Origin: Rhizobium sp. BK196
GTDB taxonomy: Bacteria; Pseudomonadota; Alphaproteobacteria; Rhizobiales; Rhizobiaceae
Length of the DNA: 64,000 bases
Direction of reading: 5' to 3'
NCBI RefSeq assembly: GCF_014193255.1
Contig: NZ_JACHZB010000004.1
Location: 124,001 to 188,000 of the forward strand
The translations under genes were made by a program, and so were the position numbers. Shown here piece after piece: positions 54,299-63,709 of the stretch. A model generated the notes under the pieces. That model did not search any database and was not told the origin of the DNA. It saw only the letters and a list, made by a program, of their open reading frames with translations. Positions within the stretch are counted from its first letter, which is position 1. The number at the start of each line of letters is the position of its first letter.

Positions 54299-55183
54299 CT
54301 AGCCCATGCGCTCGGAAGCATAGCTTCCGGGGCTCGCGGGAAAGACGATGGTGCGGTTGCCGTTGAGGAAGACGCGGCGGTGGATATGCGCATGGATGGC
54401 GCGCGCCAGCACCTGGCTTTCGACATCGCGGCCGATCGAGACATAGTCGTCGGCACTCTGCGCATGAGTGATGCGCGCAGTATCCTGCTCGATGATCGGG
54501 CCTTCGTCGAGATCGGCCGTCACATAGTGTGCCGTAGCACCGATCAGCTTCACGCCGCGCTCATAGGCCTGCTTGTAGGGGTTGGCGCCCTTGAAGCTCG
54601 GCAGGAAGGAATGGTGGATGTTGATGATGCGGCCGGACATCTTCCGGCACATGGCGTCCGACAGCACCTGCATGTAGCGGGCGAGAACGACGAGTTCCGT
54701 GCCGGTCTGCTCGACGAGATCCATCAGCTGGGCCTCGGCCTGCGGCTTGTTTTCCTTCGTCACCTTGATGTGGTGGAAGGGAATGTCGTGGTTCACGACT
54801 ACCTTCTGGTAATCGAAATGGTTGGAGACGACGCCGACGATATCGATCGGCAAGGCGCCGATCTTCCAGCGGTAGAGCAAGTCGTTGAGACAGTGGCCGA
54901 AGCGGGAGACCATCAACAGCACTTTCAGCCGCTCGCTCCCGTCATGCACTTCGGCCTCCATGCCGAACTTCTCGTAGATCGGCTTGAAACCCTCCTTGAT
55001 CTCCGCAAGGGTAGCGCCCTCTTCGGAGATGAAGCTGACACGCATGAAGAATTTGCCGGTATCGAGATCGTCGAATTGCGAGCTGTCGATGATGTTGCAA
55101 CCCTTTTCGGCGAGATAGGTCGAAATCGCCGCCACGACGCCGCGCGTCGACTTGCAGGAGACCGTCAATACGTAGTCCGTCAT
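54299..55183 (-). CDS. purU: Formyltetrahydrofolate deformylase
   Basis: A 294-residue enzyme hydrolysing 10-formyl-tetrahydrofolate to formate and tetrahydrofolate. An N-terminal ACT domain (YVLTVSCKSTRGVVAAISTY) is followed by a formyltransferase-type domain with INIHHSFLPSFKGANPYKQA and the catalytic Asp region VTADLDEGPII. ATG 55183 has GGAAGAGG six bases upstream; the ORF extends to 55225 without need. It balances one-carbon pools and purine synthesis. Confidence 0.95.
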   Translation of the reverse strand: MTDYVLTVSCKSTRGVVAAISTYLAEKGCNIIDSSQFDDLDTGKFFMRVSFISEEGATLAEIKEGFKPIYEKFGMEAEVHDGSERLKVLLMVSRFGHCLNDLLYRWKIGALPIDIVGVVSNHFDYQKVVVNHDIPFHHIKVTKENKPQAEAQLMDLVEQTGTELVVLARYMQVLSDAMCRKMSGRIINIHHSFLPSFKGANPYKQAYERGVKLIGATAHYVTADLDEGPIIEQDTARITHAQSADDYVSIGRDVESQVLARAIHAHIHRRVFLNGNRTIVFPASPGSYASERMG

Positions 55184-55396
55184 ATCCTCTTCCCTCTTCT
55201 CAGCCGCCGGCCGTGCATAGATCAAAGCCGCGGCCGCGAACAGGCCGGCAAACTTTCATTTCTGCAACAAATCGCAAGGCGAACTTTCATGCCTGCGGCA
55301 TTTGCTTTCATGGCCGCAAGCTTATGACAGGCCGCAGGGAATTCCGTTCTGCCTGCGCCGTTCGAAATCCCGTCCTCGCCTTCCGATATTTTCAGG

Positions 55397-56413
55397 TCAG
55401 GTGGCTGGCCGGCCGGCAATCCGCACTTTTCTGCGCGGCGTGATGATTTCGTGAATGATTGCCCCCACGATGGAAGAGAGGACGAGGCAGAGGATCACGA
55501 AGATGACGGGCTGCTGAAGCGCGCCGACGGGGAAACGGTTGGCGATGATCCTGAGGAAGGCCAGTGTGAAGGCGTGAGTAATATAGATCTCGTAGGAGGC
55601 ATCGCCGAGATAGTTGAGCCATCCTACGAAGGGCAGTTTTGAAAAATCGATGGAAATAGCGCTGTAGACGATGAAGATCGCCGGTATGCCCCAGGCATAA
55701 TACCGGCCGTCGGGCCGCACCAGATCCTCGTTGATGAAGAGGAAGGCGAAGCCGACGGCGAGCAGAACCCAGGCCCATCGCTGCGGCAGCAGAAGTTTCT
55801 GGCCATAGAGCCAGCCGAGCGCCACGCCGGCCAGGAATTCGAAAATGATGGGTTGGCCGTAGAATTTGGTGGCCGTCGTTTCCGGCAGCAGGTGGCAGAT
55901 GATCAGGATGGCTGCGAAGGCACCGAACAGGGCGGGCAGGCGATAATCCTCACGGATCGGCAACAGCAGCGCGAAGATGAAGTAGAAGAACATTTCATAG
56001 TTCAGTGTCCAGCCGGGCACGATGACAGGCGCGATCATCGTCGGGTCGACCGGGTTGATCCACGGGACGAAAAGCAGCGATGCCATCAGATGCGGCAGAT
56101 CGAAGGCTGTCGACTTGAGAAGCGACGGTGCAATAAGCGCCACAGCCGCGGAAAACAGCGTCGCTAGCCAGTAGAGCGGCACGATTCTTTTGATGCGCTT
56201 GCGTGCGAAATCGGCCGGCGTCATGGCACGCCCGCTGGTGGTCAGCCACATCACGAAGCCGCTGAGCACGAAGAAGATATCGACACCCGTTTCGCCATAG
56301 ATGAACGAAGTCGCGTCGATGGCGGGATTGACCTTGGCAAGCTGCAGGATCGCGTGAAAATAGACGACCATCAGCGCCGCGATGGCACGCAGATATTGCA
56401 GCTGGACAAGCAT
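55397..56413 (-). CDS. Acyltransferase-3 (OafA-like) membrane protein
   Basis: A 338-residue polytopic protein of the acyltransferase-3 family, with about ten hydrophobic helices. The signature YLRAIAALMVVYFHAILQLA near residue 8 includes the catalytic His; RIKRIVPLYWLATLF is the conserved Arg-containing second motif. Such enzymes put acetyl or succinyl groups on surface sugars. It neighbours a polymerase-like gene and a glycoside hydrolase, so the target is probably the polysaccharide made by this cluster. Confidence 0.9.
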   Translation of the reverse strand: MLVQLQYLRAIAALMVVYFHAILQLAKVNPAIDATSFIYGETGVDIFFVLSGFVMWLTTSGRAMTPADFARKRIKRIVPLYWLATLFSAAVALIAPSLLKSTAFDLPHLMASLLFVPWINPVDPTMIAPVIVPGWTLNYEMFFYFIFALLLPIREDYRLPALFGAFAAILIICHLLPETTATKFYGQPIIFEFLAGVALGWLYGQKLLLPQRWAWVLLAVGFAFLFINEDLVRPDGRYYAWGIPAIFIVYSAISIDFSKLPFVGWLNYLGDASYEIYITHAFTLAFLRIIANRFPVGALQQPVIFVILCLVLSSIVGAIIHEIITPRRKVRIAGRPAT

Positions 56414-56465
56414 CTGATGTCTGCTCCCACGGGCTCCCGCGGATCGCCCCAGGCGCCCCGCTTCG

Positions 56466-57737
56466 TCAACTCAGTACATTTGCCGGACGACCCTGCCGGA
56501 TGCGTGGCGTGTCGCGGAAACGCATGAACCCGATAACAAGCCAGAGGAGGCCGGCGATTTTCATCGAGAAGATTGCCGTTCCCCCGATCATCATATTCAG
56601 AAAAATGAAAAGAGAAAGTGAATGGGCGCAGCGCCTTTGTGCCGGGCTCGTGCCCGCCGGAAACAGGCAGACGAAGAGCCAGAAGGCGATGACGCCGAAG
56701 ATCGTCGCGCCATAGACGAGATACACATAGCCGCTGTCGGCGAATTCGGCGACTTTATCGACAGATAGACCGAGGATCGCCAACGGATCGAGATCCATCA
56801 GTTTCTTCATCGTCAGATTGATGCGCCCGGTGAAATTGTCGCCGATCGCATTGGGATCCTTCATGTAGACGAGGAAGCCCGCGCAGACGATGAGCGGCAT
56901 CAGCGCCAGATTGAAGGCCTTGGGAATTTTCGGAAAGACGAAATAACCGGCGATGCAGCAGATGCAGAAGATCAGCATCGTGCGGGTGTCGTTGGTCGTC
57001 AGGATCAGCAGCGCTGTCGCAATGGCCAGCGCCCGGTCGATCCGCGTCAGCCGGTCCCACATCGAAATGAGGTAGATCGCGATCACGCCGCAGAAATTGG
57101 CAAGCGACACCTGCTCAAGAAAGATCGAGGACGAGCGATGGTCGATGATGCCGAAGGAGAAGCGGCCGGGAAAGCCGAGCGCATTCTGGAAAAGACCGGT
57201 CGTGTTGAAGCTGAGCGGCTTCAGCCCGCGCGTGTTGGCGAAATAGTCCGAGGGATGCACGATACTGACATAGAAGGGCACGCTGATGATCTCGAAGATC
57301 AGGAAGAGCAGCACCATGAAGCAGGCCACCCGGAAGATCAGCTTCAGCGTCCGCTCGTTGCACCAGCCTCCAAGACCCGTGAAGCAGAAGATGATCAGCA
57401 CGTTGCGGAAATGATCGATGAAGGCCATGCGATTGAGCGCGCTGACATAGACCGTCACGATCAGCGTAAAGAGCATGAACAGCAAGGCCGGAAGGTCTTC
57501 CTCATAGATCCCTTTGCGCAGGATGTAGATGATTGCGCTCGCCATGATCAGGCCTTCGCTGGCCGCCACATGCGTCATCGAAAGCGGCATGACGTTGTGG
57601 TTTATAAAGGCAAGAATTCCATTGTAGAGAACCGACAGCAGCCCGAGGATCAGGACCGGGTAATCGAGACGCGAAGCCGGGCTGGCGGCACCAGCAACCG
57701 TTTCAAATCTCGCGCCTGTCTCTCCAATTGCTGCCAC
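56466..57737 (-). CDS. O-antigen ligase/Wzy-like polysaccharide polymerase
   Basis: A 423-residue membrane protein with about ten to twelve transmembrane helices and one longer loop containing VHPSDYFANTRGLKPLSFNT. This layout, with little sequence conservation, is typical of Wzy polymerases and WaaL ligases; the ILTTNDTRTMLIFCI region resembles the Wzy_C motif zone. It starts one base before the GH5 stop on the same strand, so the three genes from 58794 to 55397 look like one transcript. Confidence 0.8.
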   Translation of the reverse strand: MAAIGETGARFETVAGAASPASRLDYPVLILGLLSVLYNGILAFINHNVMPLSMTHVAASEGLIMASAIIYILRKGIYEEDLPALLFMLFTLIVTVYVSALNRMAFIDHFRNVLIIFCFTGLGGWCNERTLKLIFRVACFMVLLFLIFEIISVPFYVSIVHPSDYFANTRGLKPLSFNTTGLFQNALGFPGRFSFGIIDHRSSSIFLEQVSLANFCGVIAIYLISMWDRLTRIDRALAIATALLILTTNDTRTMLIFCICCIAGYFVFPKIPKAFNLALMPLIVCAGFLVYMKDPNAIGDNFTGRINLTMKKLMDLDPLAILGLSVDKVAEFADSGYVYLVYGATIFGVIAFWLFVCLFPAGTSPAQRRCAHSLSLFIFLNMMIGGTAIFSMKIAGLLWLVIGFMRFRDTPRIRQGRPANVLS

Positions 57738-57738
57738 G

Positions 57739-58794
57739 TCACTTCCCCGCAGGCTTTACCGCTGTGCAGACGGGCGCATGGCTGGCCACCATCTGCTCAA
57801 GCAGGCGCATTTGCGGGCGCTCGGGCGTGTCACGCGGCTGTACGTTGAAGGGTTCGCTGGCCGGCCACCATTCGCCGGCGGCCCAGTAAGAGAAGCCGAT
57901 CCACACATCGCTATTGTCGGACATGGTGGCGAGCATGGTCTTCAGGCCATCGAGGCAATCCGCATTTGCAGATCCGCCGAATTCGCCGAGGAAGCCGCGT
58001 TTGCCGTTCTTCGTCAGCCAGGCAGTCACATTGGCGATAGCATCGGTCGCAGCCTTCGCGCCCTCGCAGGTCTCATGGGTGCCGGAGGAATCCGCATCGA
58101 GATACTGATGGAACTCGTAGGCGTAAAAATCGAGCGGATCACGCACACCGAGCATAATGGTTCCGTTGGCGCCGCCGATCACATCCGTTTCCCACGTTGC
58201 CGCTCCGCTCCAGGCCGTGCCGGGAACGAGGATGAGATTACGCGCGCCGACCGCTCGAATGCCGCGGATCGCGGCATTGGCCGCTTTCAGCCAGTCGGTC
58301 GCGGGAATGTCATGCGGTTCGTTCATCAGCCCGAAGAGCACGCCGTCCTGATTGGCGAATTCGACGGAAAGCCGAGCCCAGAAATCGGCAAAGGCCGCAT
58401 TCGTTGCGGGCGACTTGCCGACCTGGCCTTTGTCGTAATAGCCGAAATTGTGCGGATCGAGCAGCACGTTCATCTTGTGCTTGCGAACCAGCGCGACCGT
58501 ATCCTTCAAACGCTGCAGTTCATCATCGTCGAGCCGTGCGCCAAGCCTCGGCTGCAGCCGCTCCCAGCGGAAAGGCAGGCGAATGATCGTCATGCGCTTC
58601 CTGGCGAAATAGCTGATCGTTTCTTCGGTCGGATAGGTGTAGTTCGTGCCGTAGACGCCGCCGCGCTCGCCATACTCGGCACCGGACAGATTGACGCCGT
58701 AATAGCAAAGTGACGCGTCTGCGGCGTGGGTGGTGGACGAAATGGTCATGACGGCGGCAACCAGCAGCCTGTGCAGCAGTCTCTTCCGTTTCAT
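57739..58794 (-). CDS. Glycoside hydrolase family 5 (cellulase-like), exported
   Basis: A 351-residue exported hydrolase. The signal peptide is KRLLHRLLVAAVMTISSTTHA. GH5 motifs: RLPFRWERLQPRLG, LLDPHNFGYYDKG, the acid/base Glu in GLMNEPHDIPATDW, FHQYLDADSSGTH, and the nucleophile Glu in RGFLGEFGGSANADC, so both catalytic residues are present. ATG 58794 is taken because it starts the signal peptide. It probably trims or edits the cluster's own exopolysaccharide in the periplasm, as beta-glucanases in other polysaccharide operons do. Confidence 0.92.
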   Translation of the reverse strand: MKRKRLLHRLLVAAVMTISSTTHAADASLCYYGVNLSGAEYGERGGVYGTNYTYPTEETISYFARKRMTIIRLPFRWERLQPRLGARLDDDELQRLKDTVALVRKHKMNVLLDPHNFGYYDKGQVGKSPATNAAFADFWARLSVEFANQDGVLFGLMNEPHDIPATDWLKAANAAIRGIRAVGARNLILVPGTAWSGAATWETDVIGGANGTIMLGVRDPLDFYAYEFHQYLDADSSGTHETCEGAKAATDAIANVTAWLTKNGKRGFLGEFGGSANADCLDGLKTMLATMSDNSDVWIGFSYWAAGEWWPASEPFNVQPRDTPERPQMRLLEQMVASHAPVCTAVKPAGK

Positions 58795-58849
58795 GGGCCA
58801 TCCTCGCGGGTCGCGGCAGGGTCGCCACGTCGGCTTCGATCCCTCCATC

Positions 58850-58864
58850 TTAACGGTCCGTTAG
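58850..58864. promoter_or_regulatory. Palindromic motif between divergent polysaccharide genes
   Basis: TAACGG-T-CCGTTA is a perfect 6-bp-arm palindrome; with flanks it also reads TTAA-N7-TTAG, one base from the CtrA consensus. It lies about 56 bp before the GH5 start and 62 bp before the GumC-like start, so one site could control both directions. Confidence 0.45.
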
Positions 58865-58925
58865 CTAAGAATTTCTAAAGTCGCTCCTGCTTGGCCATGC
58901 TTTCTCGCCGGGCGGATGCGGTGTT

Positions 58926-60545
58926 ATGAAACAGTATGACGGGAACAGGGTGAGCCGCCTGCCTGCCTGGCGCAGTTTTGAGTCGTCTCAGCCTGCGCCT
59001 GAAGGGAGCCGTGCGCGCAGCCCGATCATCCGGCCGACCGATTTCGTTTCGTCTCCACCGCCCGAGCCCGATCCCCTTCCGATTCGCCCGACAGCCTCGG
59101 AAAGCCGTCCAGCCGAACCGCCTCGCCGCGATATTCCTGCCCCCTCCGCCCCCCCGTCAGCGCCCGAACCCGTAGTCGAGCAGGCTCCGGCCGCCGCCGG
59201 ACCATTGCTGGATATCAGGTCTGCGGTCTCTGCCGTCTGGAGCCGGCGCCTAATCATTGCCGGTCTTTGCCTCGCCGGTGCCGCCGCCGGCGCCGTGATC
59301 GCGCCCCGTATTCCGCAGAAATTCACCGCCGTTGCCGCGCTCTATTTCGATCCGCGTCAGATCGGTCTTGCCGACAGCGGCTCGCAGAATGCGGCCCCGT
59401 CGCCGGAAATGATTTCGACACTGATCGATAGTCAGGTTCAGCTCCTGACCTCGGGCAATGTATTGCGCCGCGTAGCCGACGCTATGAAGCTCGACCAGGA
59501 TCCGGAATTCACCGGCGGCAGGACAGATGGCGCCGCCATCATCGGCACCCTTCAGAAGGCTCTGCTGATCACCCGCGAGAATAACACCTACGTGGTCTCG
59601 CTCGCCGCGACGACGCGTGATCCGGAAAAATCTGCAAAGCTTGCAAACCAGGTCGTCACCTCCTTCATGCAGGAGGAAAGCAGCGCATCATCCGGCCTTT
59701 ACGAGACCACCTCGTCGGCACTCGACGGACGCCTCGACGATCTGCGACAGAAGGTGCAGGAAGCAGAGCAGGCGGTCGAAACTTTCCGGGCCGACAACGA
59801 CATGGCGGCGACCGAGGGCAACCTGATCTCCGACCAGCGCCTTTCCTCCCTGAATACGCTGCTCGTCACCGCCCAGGAAAAGACCATTCAGGCCAAGGCC
59901 CGCGCCGATGCCGCCGCAAATCTTCGTGTCGAAGATGTCGTAGCCGGCAGTCAGACGGATGGTGCCACAGGCACATCGCCGCTCGTCAGCCTGCGGCAGC
60001 AATATGCCGCCCAAGCCGCAGTCGTCGGCAGCCTGCAGAGCCAGATGGGTTCGCGTCATCCGCGCCTTCAGGCAGCCCGCTCATCGCTTGACAGCATCGG
60101 GGCGGAGATCAAGGGCGAACTCCAGCGGGTCGCGACCTCGGCAAGAGCTGAATACGAACAGGCCAAGAAGGCCGAAGACGATATCGCCAAGGAACTGGCG
60201 GTCCAGAAAGCCCTCCAAGCCACGACCTCGGACAAGCAGGTGCAGCTGAACGAGCTGCAGCGCAAAGCGACTGCCGCACGTGAGCTTTACGAGGCCGTGC
60301 TGAAACGCTCCGGTGAGACCAGCGAAGAGCAGAACCTGAGCCAAAGCAATATCCGCGTCGTCTCGCCCGCCGAAGTTCCCGTCAAGGCGGATGGGCCGAG
60401 CAAGAAAGTCATCATGATCGCAGGCCTGATCGGCGGTCTGCTTGCCGGTTTTGCTGTCGGCGCAGGTTTTGCGATCCTTGCCGGCCTCTTTTCTCATCCG
60501 ATCATCAGAAGCTATTTCCGCAAACCCGGCCGCGCTTCTGCTTGA
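58926..60545 (+). CDS. GumC/Wzz-type polysaccharide co-polymerase without kinase domain
   Basis: A 539-residue inner-membrane protein. Residues 1-95 are a Pro-rich cytoplasmic tail, a first helix is near 105-125 (LIIAGLCLAGAAAGAVIAPR), then a Wzz periplasmic domain, long coiled coils (DDLRQKVQEAEQAVETFRAD) and a GNVR-like segment (LQRKATAARELYEAVLKRSG). The second helix is near the C-terminus (IAGLIGGLLAGFAVGAGFAI). There is no BY-kinase domain, so chain-length control would need a separate kinase. It is divergent from the GH5 gene. Confidence 0.9.
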   Translation: MKQYDGNRVSRLPAWRSFESSQPAPEGSRARSPIIRPTDFVSSPPPEPDPLPIRPTASESRPAEPPRRDIPAPSAPPSAPEPVVEQAPAAAGPLLDIRSAVSAVWSRRLIIAGLCLAGAAAGAVIAPRIPQKFTAVAALYFDPRQIGLADSGSQNAAPSPEMISTLIDSQVQLLTSGNVLRRVADAMKLDQDPEFTGGRTDGAAIIGTLQKALLITRENNTYVVSLAATTRDPEKSAKLANQVVTSFMQEESSASSGLYETTSSALDGRLDDLRQKVQEAEQAVETFRADNDMAATEGNLISDQRLSSLNTLLVTAQEKTIQAKARADAAANLRVEDVVAGSQTDGATGTSPLVSLRQQYAAQAAVVGSLQSQMGSRHPRLQAARSSLDSIGAEIKGELQRVATSARAEYEQAKKAEDDIAKELAVQKALQATTSDKQVQLNELQRKATAARELYEAVLKRSGETSEEQNLSQSNIRVVSPAEVPVKADGPSKKVIMIAGLIGGLLAGFAVGAGFAILAGLFSHPIIRSYFRKPGRASA

Positions 60546-60615
60546 TGGCAGGCTTCGATCTTCCTACATCCTGAAAATGGGCACCGAAAGAAGGATGTCC
60601 GTGAAAGAGGTTGTG

Positions 60616-60942
60616 ATGCGGTTCGCTGCGCTTCTCCTGCTGTCGCTTGTTGCCGGTGCTTCGGCTGCTCCCGCGTCTGCCATAGACTGGCAGACTTCCG
60701 GCAAGCAGGCCGTACAGCCGCTCTATCCCTACAAGGATCTTCCGGGCGTGAAGGCCCAGCCGGACAAGAAGGTGGAGGAGTCGTACGACTGCCACACCGA
60801 AACCGTGCAGATCCGCCGCAGGTATGACCAGATCTTCCGCTCCGGAGGCATGCCGACACTGATGTATGTTTGCGAACGTGATGGTTTCGTATCCATGGAC
60901 AGCCGCGTGCCGCTGCGCGGCCATTACCAGCCGGTGCGGTAG
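60616..60942 (+). CDS. Small exported protein of unknown function
   Basis: A 108-residue protein with a signal peptide (MRFAALLLLSLVAGASAAPA). The mature part has two Cys (SYDCHTE and MYVCERD) that may form a disulphide, and a basic C-terminus. ATG 60616 has AAAGAGG five bases upstream and begins the signal; an in-frame ATG at 60595 is possible. It follows the GumC-like gene by 70 bases and may be in the same transcript. Confidence 0.75.
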   Translation: MRFAALLLLSLVAGASAAPASAIDWQTSGKQAVQPLYPYKDLPGVKAQPDKKVEESYDCHTETVQIRRRYDQIFRSGGMPTLMYVCERDGFVSMDSRVPLRGHYQPVR

Positions 60943-60943
60943 A

Positions 60944-60970
60944 AGCCGGAGGCGCAATACGCCGCCGGCT
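60944..60970. terminator. Hairpin between convergent genes
   Basis: AGCCGGAGGCG (60944-60954) pairs with CGCCGCCGGCT (60960-60970) with one mismatch and a five-base loop. It sits between two converging stops. It lacks a long T run, so it may terminate only weakly. Confidence 0.5.
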
Positions 60971-60978
60971 GTCTGATT

Positions 60979-62136
60979 TCAGGCTTCCAGCCAGATAAGT
61001 TCGAGACCTGGCTTGTGCAGGTAGGGCATATTGCCGATCGCGGCCCGCGCCTTCAGCGGATTGAGTCCGACGAAGAGTGCTTCCGCATCGTCGGCGATCG
61101 CCGTCGGTGCGATGACAGGATGCCCGAAATGCACGGCGTTCTGCATGTTCGGGTTCTGGTCGAGGAAGGCGGTCACCTCAACGTCTTTGCCGATGCGGCT
61201 GAAGATCCAGCTTCCATAAAAACCGGCGCCATAGATTGCCGCCTTGCGTCCGCGAAGGTCGTCGGCACGCTTTTCAAGGGCGGTGGCCGAAGTCCGCCAG
61301 AACTCGCAGATTTCCAGCCCGCGCTCGACGGCCTGTCGGACGAGGGTCGCATCCTGCTCTTGCTTAACCGGAGTTTCGCTGCGGATAGCGACGACGAAGA
61401 AGGCGCCGGGGAAGGATGTGGCGTCAAGGGTCGCCACCTCGAAGCCGCCCGCTGCAAGCGCCCGGCGCAGCGAAGATTCGCTGAAATGATTGACGTGATC
61501 CGCTACGGTCATGTCGCCCGGATTGGCTGAAACGTCGGGCATCGAAAGCAGCAGCGCGCCGCCCGGCTTCAATAGCTTGTGGATTCCACGAATAAAACCG
61601 ATCGGATCGGCGACGTGCTCGATCACGAAATGGCTCATCGCCGCATCGAAACGGCCGCTCCACGCCTCTGGGACCTCGTAGGTCGCCTGCGCATCAGGCG
61701 CAATCCAGCCGTCCCAGGCTGGTGCGTAGTCGGCAGAGACATCGAAGACATGCGGTTCGATATCCGGACGCGCGGCGAAAACCTTGCGCAAAGTGTCGGC
61801 TTTTGCTGCCCCATAATCCAGAAGTTTGGCGCCATGTGGAAGGTCAAGCAGATTGCGGGAAAGCTCGGCCTGATGATCCGTACGATAGACGATCGTGCCG
61901 TCGGCCTTGACCGCAAAGATCTGGTCATGGTCCTTACTGTTGAGCGAAATGCGATAGCCGGTATCGTAAAAGGCTTCGATATCGGGAATCTCGTCGCATT
62001 GTGCGTGGCCGCATCCGTCGCAGACGTAAACGCGCGTCGAAATGTCGATCAGGGTCATGATGGAGGTGAGGGCCGGCGCCGGCGTTTCATAGGCCGGCGA
62101 CACAATCTCCTTGCTGCAAACGCGGCAGGGCGTCAT
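60979..62136 (-). CDS. SAM-dependent C-methyltransferase-like protein
   Basis: A 385-residue protein. The N-terminus has Cys pairs CRVC and CDGCGHAQC like the zinc-binding domain of sugar C-methyltransferases. A class I methyltransferase fold follows, with an atypical motif I, LLDYGAAKADTLRKV, and MSHFVIEHVADPIGFIRGI. The C-terminal domain contains a Rossmann-like KAAIYGAGFYGSWIFS. The three-part layout matches C-methyltransferases of deoxysugar pathways; the substrate is unknown. Its start overlaps the stop of the dioxygenase gene as ATGA. Confidence 0.85.
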   Translation of the reverse strand: MTPCRVCSKEIVSPAYETPAPALTSIMTLIDISTRVYVCDGCGHAQCDEIPDIEAFYDTGYRISLNSKDHDQIFAVKADGTIVYRTDHQAELSRNLLDLPHGAKLLDYGAAKADTLRKVFAARPDIEPHVFDVSADYAPAWDGWIAPDAQATYEVPEAWSGRFDAAMSHFVIEHVADPIGFIRGIHKLLKPGGALLLSMPDVSANPGDMTVADHVNHFSESSLRRALAAGGFEVATLDATSFPGAFFVVAIRSETPVKQEQDATLVRQAVERGLEICEFWRTSATALEKRADDLRGRKAAIYGAGFYGSWIFSRIGKDVEVTAFLDQNPNMQNAVHFGHPVIAPTAIADDAEALFVGLNPLKARAAIGNMPYLHKPGLELIWLEA

Positions 62137-62987
62137 TCTGCTGCCTCGCGCTGTACGGAAAGCTCCGGAAGCACATCGGCGAACTTCACGCCAGCGGCAA
62201 AGGAACCCTTCCAGCCGATGCGGATGCCGACTGGCTCAAGGTAGTTGAAATAGCGGAACTGGATGCTCCAGCGCGGCGTGGTCGAGACGTTGTGGCCCGA
62301 CTGATGCAGCGTCAGGAAATCCATCAGCACGAGGTCGCCAGGGTTCGTCAGCGGTGCGACGTGCTTGTAGCGGGCCAGACGCTCTTCGGCGCGATCGAGA
62401 TGCAGCGCGTAAGCGCCCGTCTTGCCGGCGCCGGCATCGTCTTCATAGACTGGAACGAGGCCTTCGGCATGCGAACCGTGGGCGATCTGCACCGGCCCCA
62501 TGTCCTGCGTGACCGGCAGAAGAGGTGTCCAGAAGACAACGCCGTCGACACTGCGCAGCTGCGATGGGAATTCCTGATGCCACTGGGCACGGAACTTTTC
62601 CTCGCCCGGATTGTCGATCCGGATACCGTAGCCGCCGGCTGCAATGCCCGGAACACTGTCCGGACGCAGTCCCCTGAAGGCTTCGTCATTGGTTGCGTTG
62701 GTAACGAGCCGCATGAAGGCCGGGATCTGCTTGACGGCGTCATAGACTTCGCCGCCCCATGCGCGGTTCTTGGCGATAAGCATCGGATAGGCGATCGTCA
62801 TCGCCTCATGGGTCGTTTCGGTCGGGGCATCGATGCCGTATTTCCTGCAGATCACTTCAAGGATCTGGCGGATGCCTTCCTGGATCGGCGCGATGTCTGC
62901 AGCGGGATCGTAAAAGCCGCGCATGACGAGATACCCGTTGCTGTTGAATTCGGCACGCAGGCCGTCGGTGATCTTTGCGTTGGTCAT
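62133..62987 (-). CDS. Phytanoyl-CoA dioxygenase-type (PhyH) Fe(II)/2-oxoglutarate oxygenase
   Basis: A 284-residue cupin-fold oxygenase. Likely iron ligands are the HxE pair in AQWHQEFPSQ and a distal His in LTLHQSGHNVSTTPRWSIQF, whose Arg would bind 2-oxoglutarate. N-terminal LRAEFNSNGYLVMRGFYDPA is typical of the family. ATG 62987 overlaps the WbqC stop as ATGA. With the methyltransferase and WbqC it looks like a set that oxidises and methylates a sugar or acyl precursor; this is inference. Confidence 0.85.
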   Translation of the reverse strand: MTNAKITDGLRAEFNSNGYLVMRGFYDPAADIAPIQEGIRQILEVICRKYGIDAPTETTHEAMTIAYPMLIAKNRAWGGEVYDAVKQIPAFMRLVTNATNDEAFRGLRPDSVPGIAAGGYGIRIDNPGEEKFRAQWHQEFPSQLRSVDGVVFWTPLLPVTQDMGPVQIAHGSHAEGLVPVYEDDAGAGKTGAYALHLDRAEERLARYKHVAPLTNPGDLVLMDFLTLHQSGHNVSTTPRWSIQFRYFNYLEPVGIRIGWKGSFAAGVKFADVLPELSVQREAAE

Positions 62988-63709
62988 GATGTTACCGTTT
63001 CCTCCTTCAGGAAGTCTTGCCACGCCACGGTGGCCGGGATGAGACAGCTACGCGCCTCCGGACCCATTCGGGCGATGAGATCGAGTACAGAAACATGAGG
63101 GGTGAACGTGCCGACCGGCTGGGGCCAGGGTGTGCGGCTGTAGTTCATATACTCGACCTGCACACCGGCCCGCTCGAAAGCCGCATGGTCGAGATAGTTC
63201 GCTGCCCCGTGACCGGTCAGGTAGCGGGTGCCGTCGGCCTTCAGAACGATGTCGAGCACCCGCTGCCACGACGTGCCTTCGATGCCCATCTCACTTGTTT
63301 TCTCGATCTTCCGATTGGCACCGATGCCGAGATAGCGGGCAGGCTCCTCGATACTGGCGATTAGCAGATCCAGCAGAGTGGAATGACTGTAAACGCTGTC
63401 GAAGATCGAAAGCGCATCGTCAATGTAGGGCGCGCCCAGCAGCGATTGCCGCAGCAGCGCGCGGTGGCTTGCCTTCCAGTCGTCGCCCGCCGCCGTGAGC
63501 TCCGAGATCATCTGAAAGCTGCCCTTGCCAGCAAGCGGGATCGTCATCCAGCAGCGATCGTTACCACGCAGAAGCTGGATGCGGTTCGTGAAGCTGCCCT
63601 TCGAGAACTGCGTATCATCAAGATAGATATAACTGTCGGCAAGCATCAACTGCTCGAAGAAGCCGGGCCATGGAAACAGCATCGGTTGGGTAATGACAAC
63701 GGCGGTCAT
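62984..63709 (-). CDS. WbqC-like family protein
   Basis: A 241-residue protein. The start VVITQPMLFPWPGFFEQLML, with DSYIYLDDTQFSKGSFTNRI, is the WbqC-family signature. Members occur in O-antigen and other surface-glycan clusters and are thought to act in sugar-nucleotide modification, but the reaction is not generally known. Both ends overlap neighbours by ATGA, giving one coupled unit with the PhyH-like gene and the unknown gene at the right edge. Confidence 0.88.
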   Translation of the reverse strand: MTAVVITQPMLFPWPGFFEQLMLADSYIYLDDTQFSKGSFTNRIQLLRGNDRCWMTIPLAGKGSFQMISELTAAGDDWKASHRALLRQSLLGAPYIDDALSIFDSVYSHSTLLDLLIASIEEPARYLGIGANRKIEKTSEMGIEGTSWQRVLDIVLKADGTRYLTGHGAANYLDHAAFERAGVQVEYMNYSRTPWPQPVGTFTPHVSVLDLIARMGPEARSCLIPATVAWQDFLKEETVTS

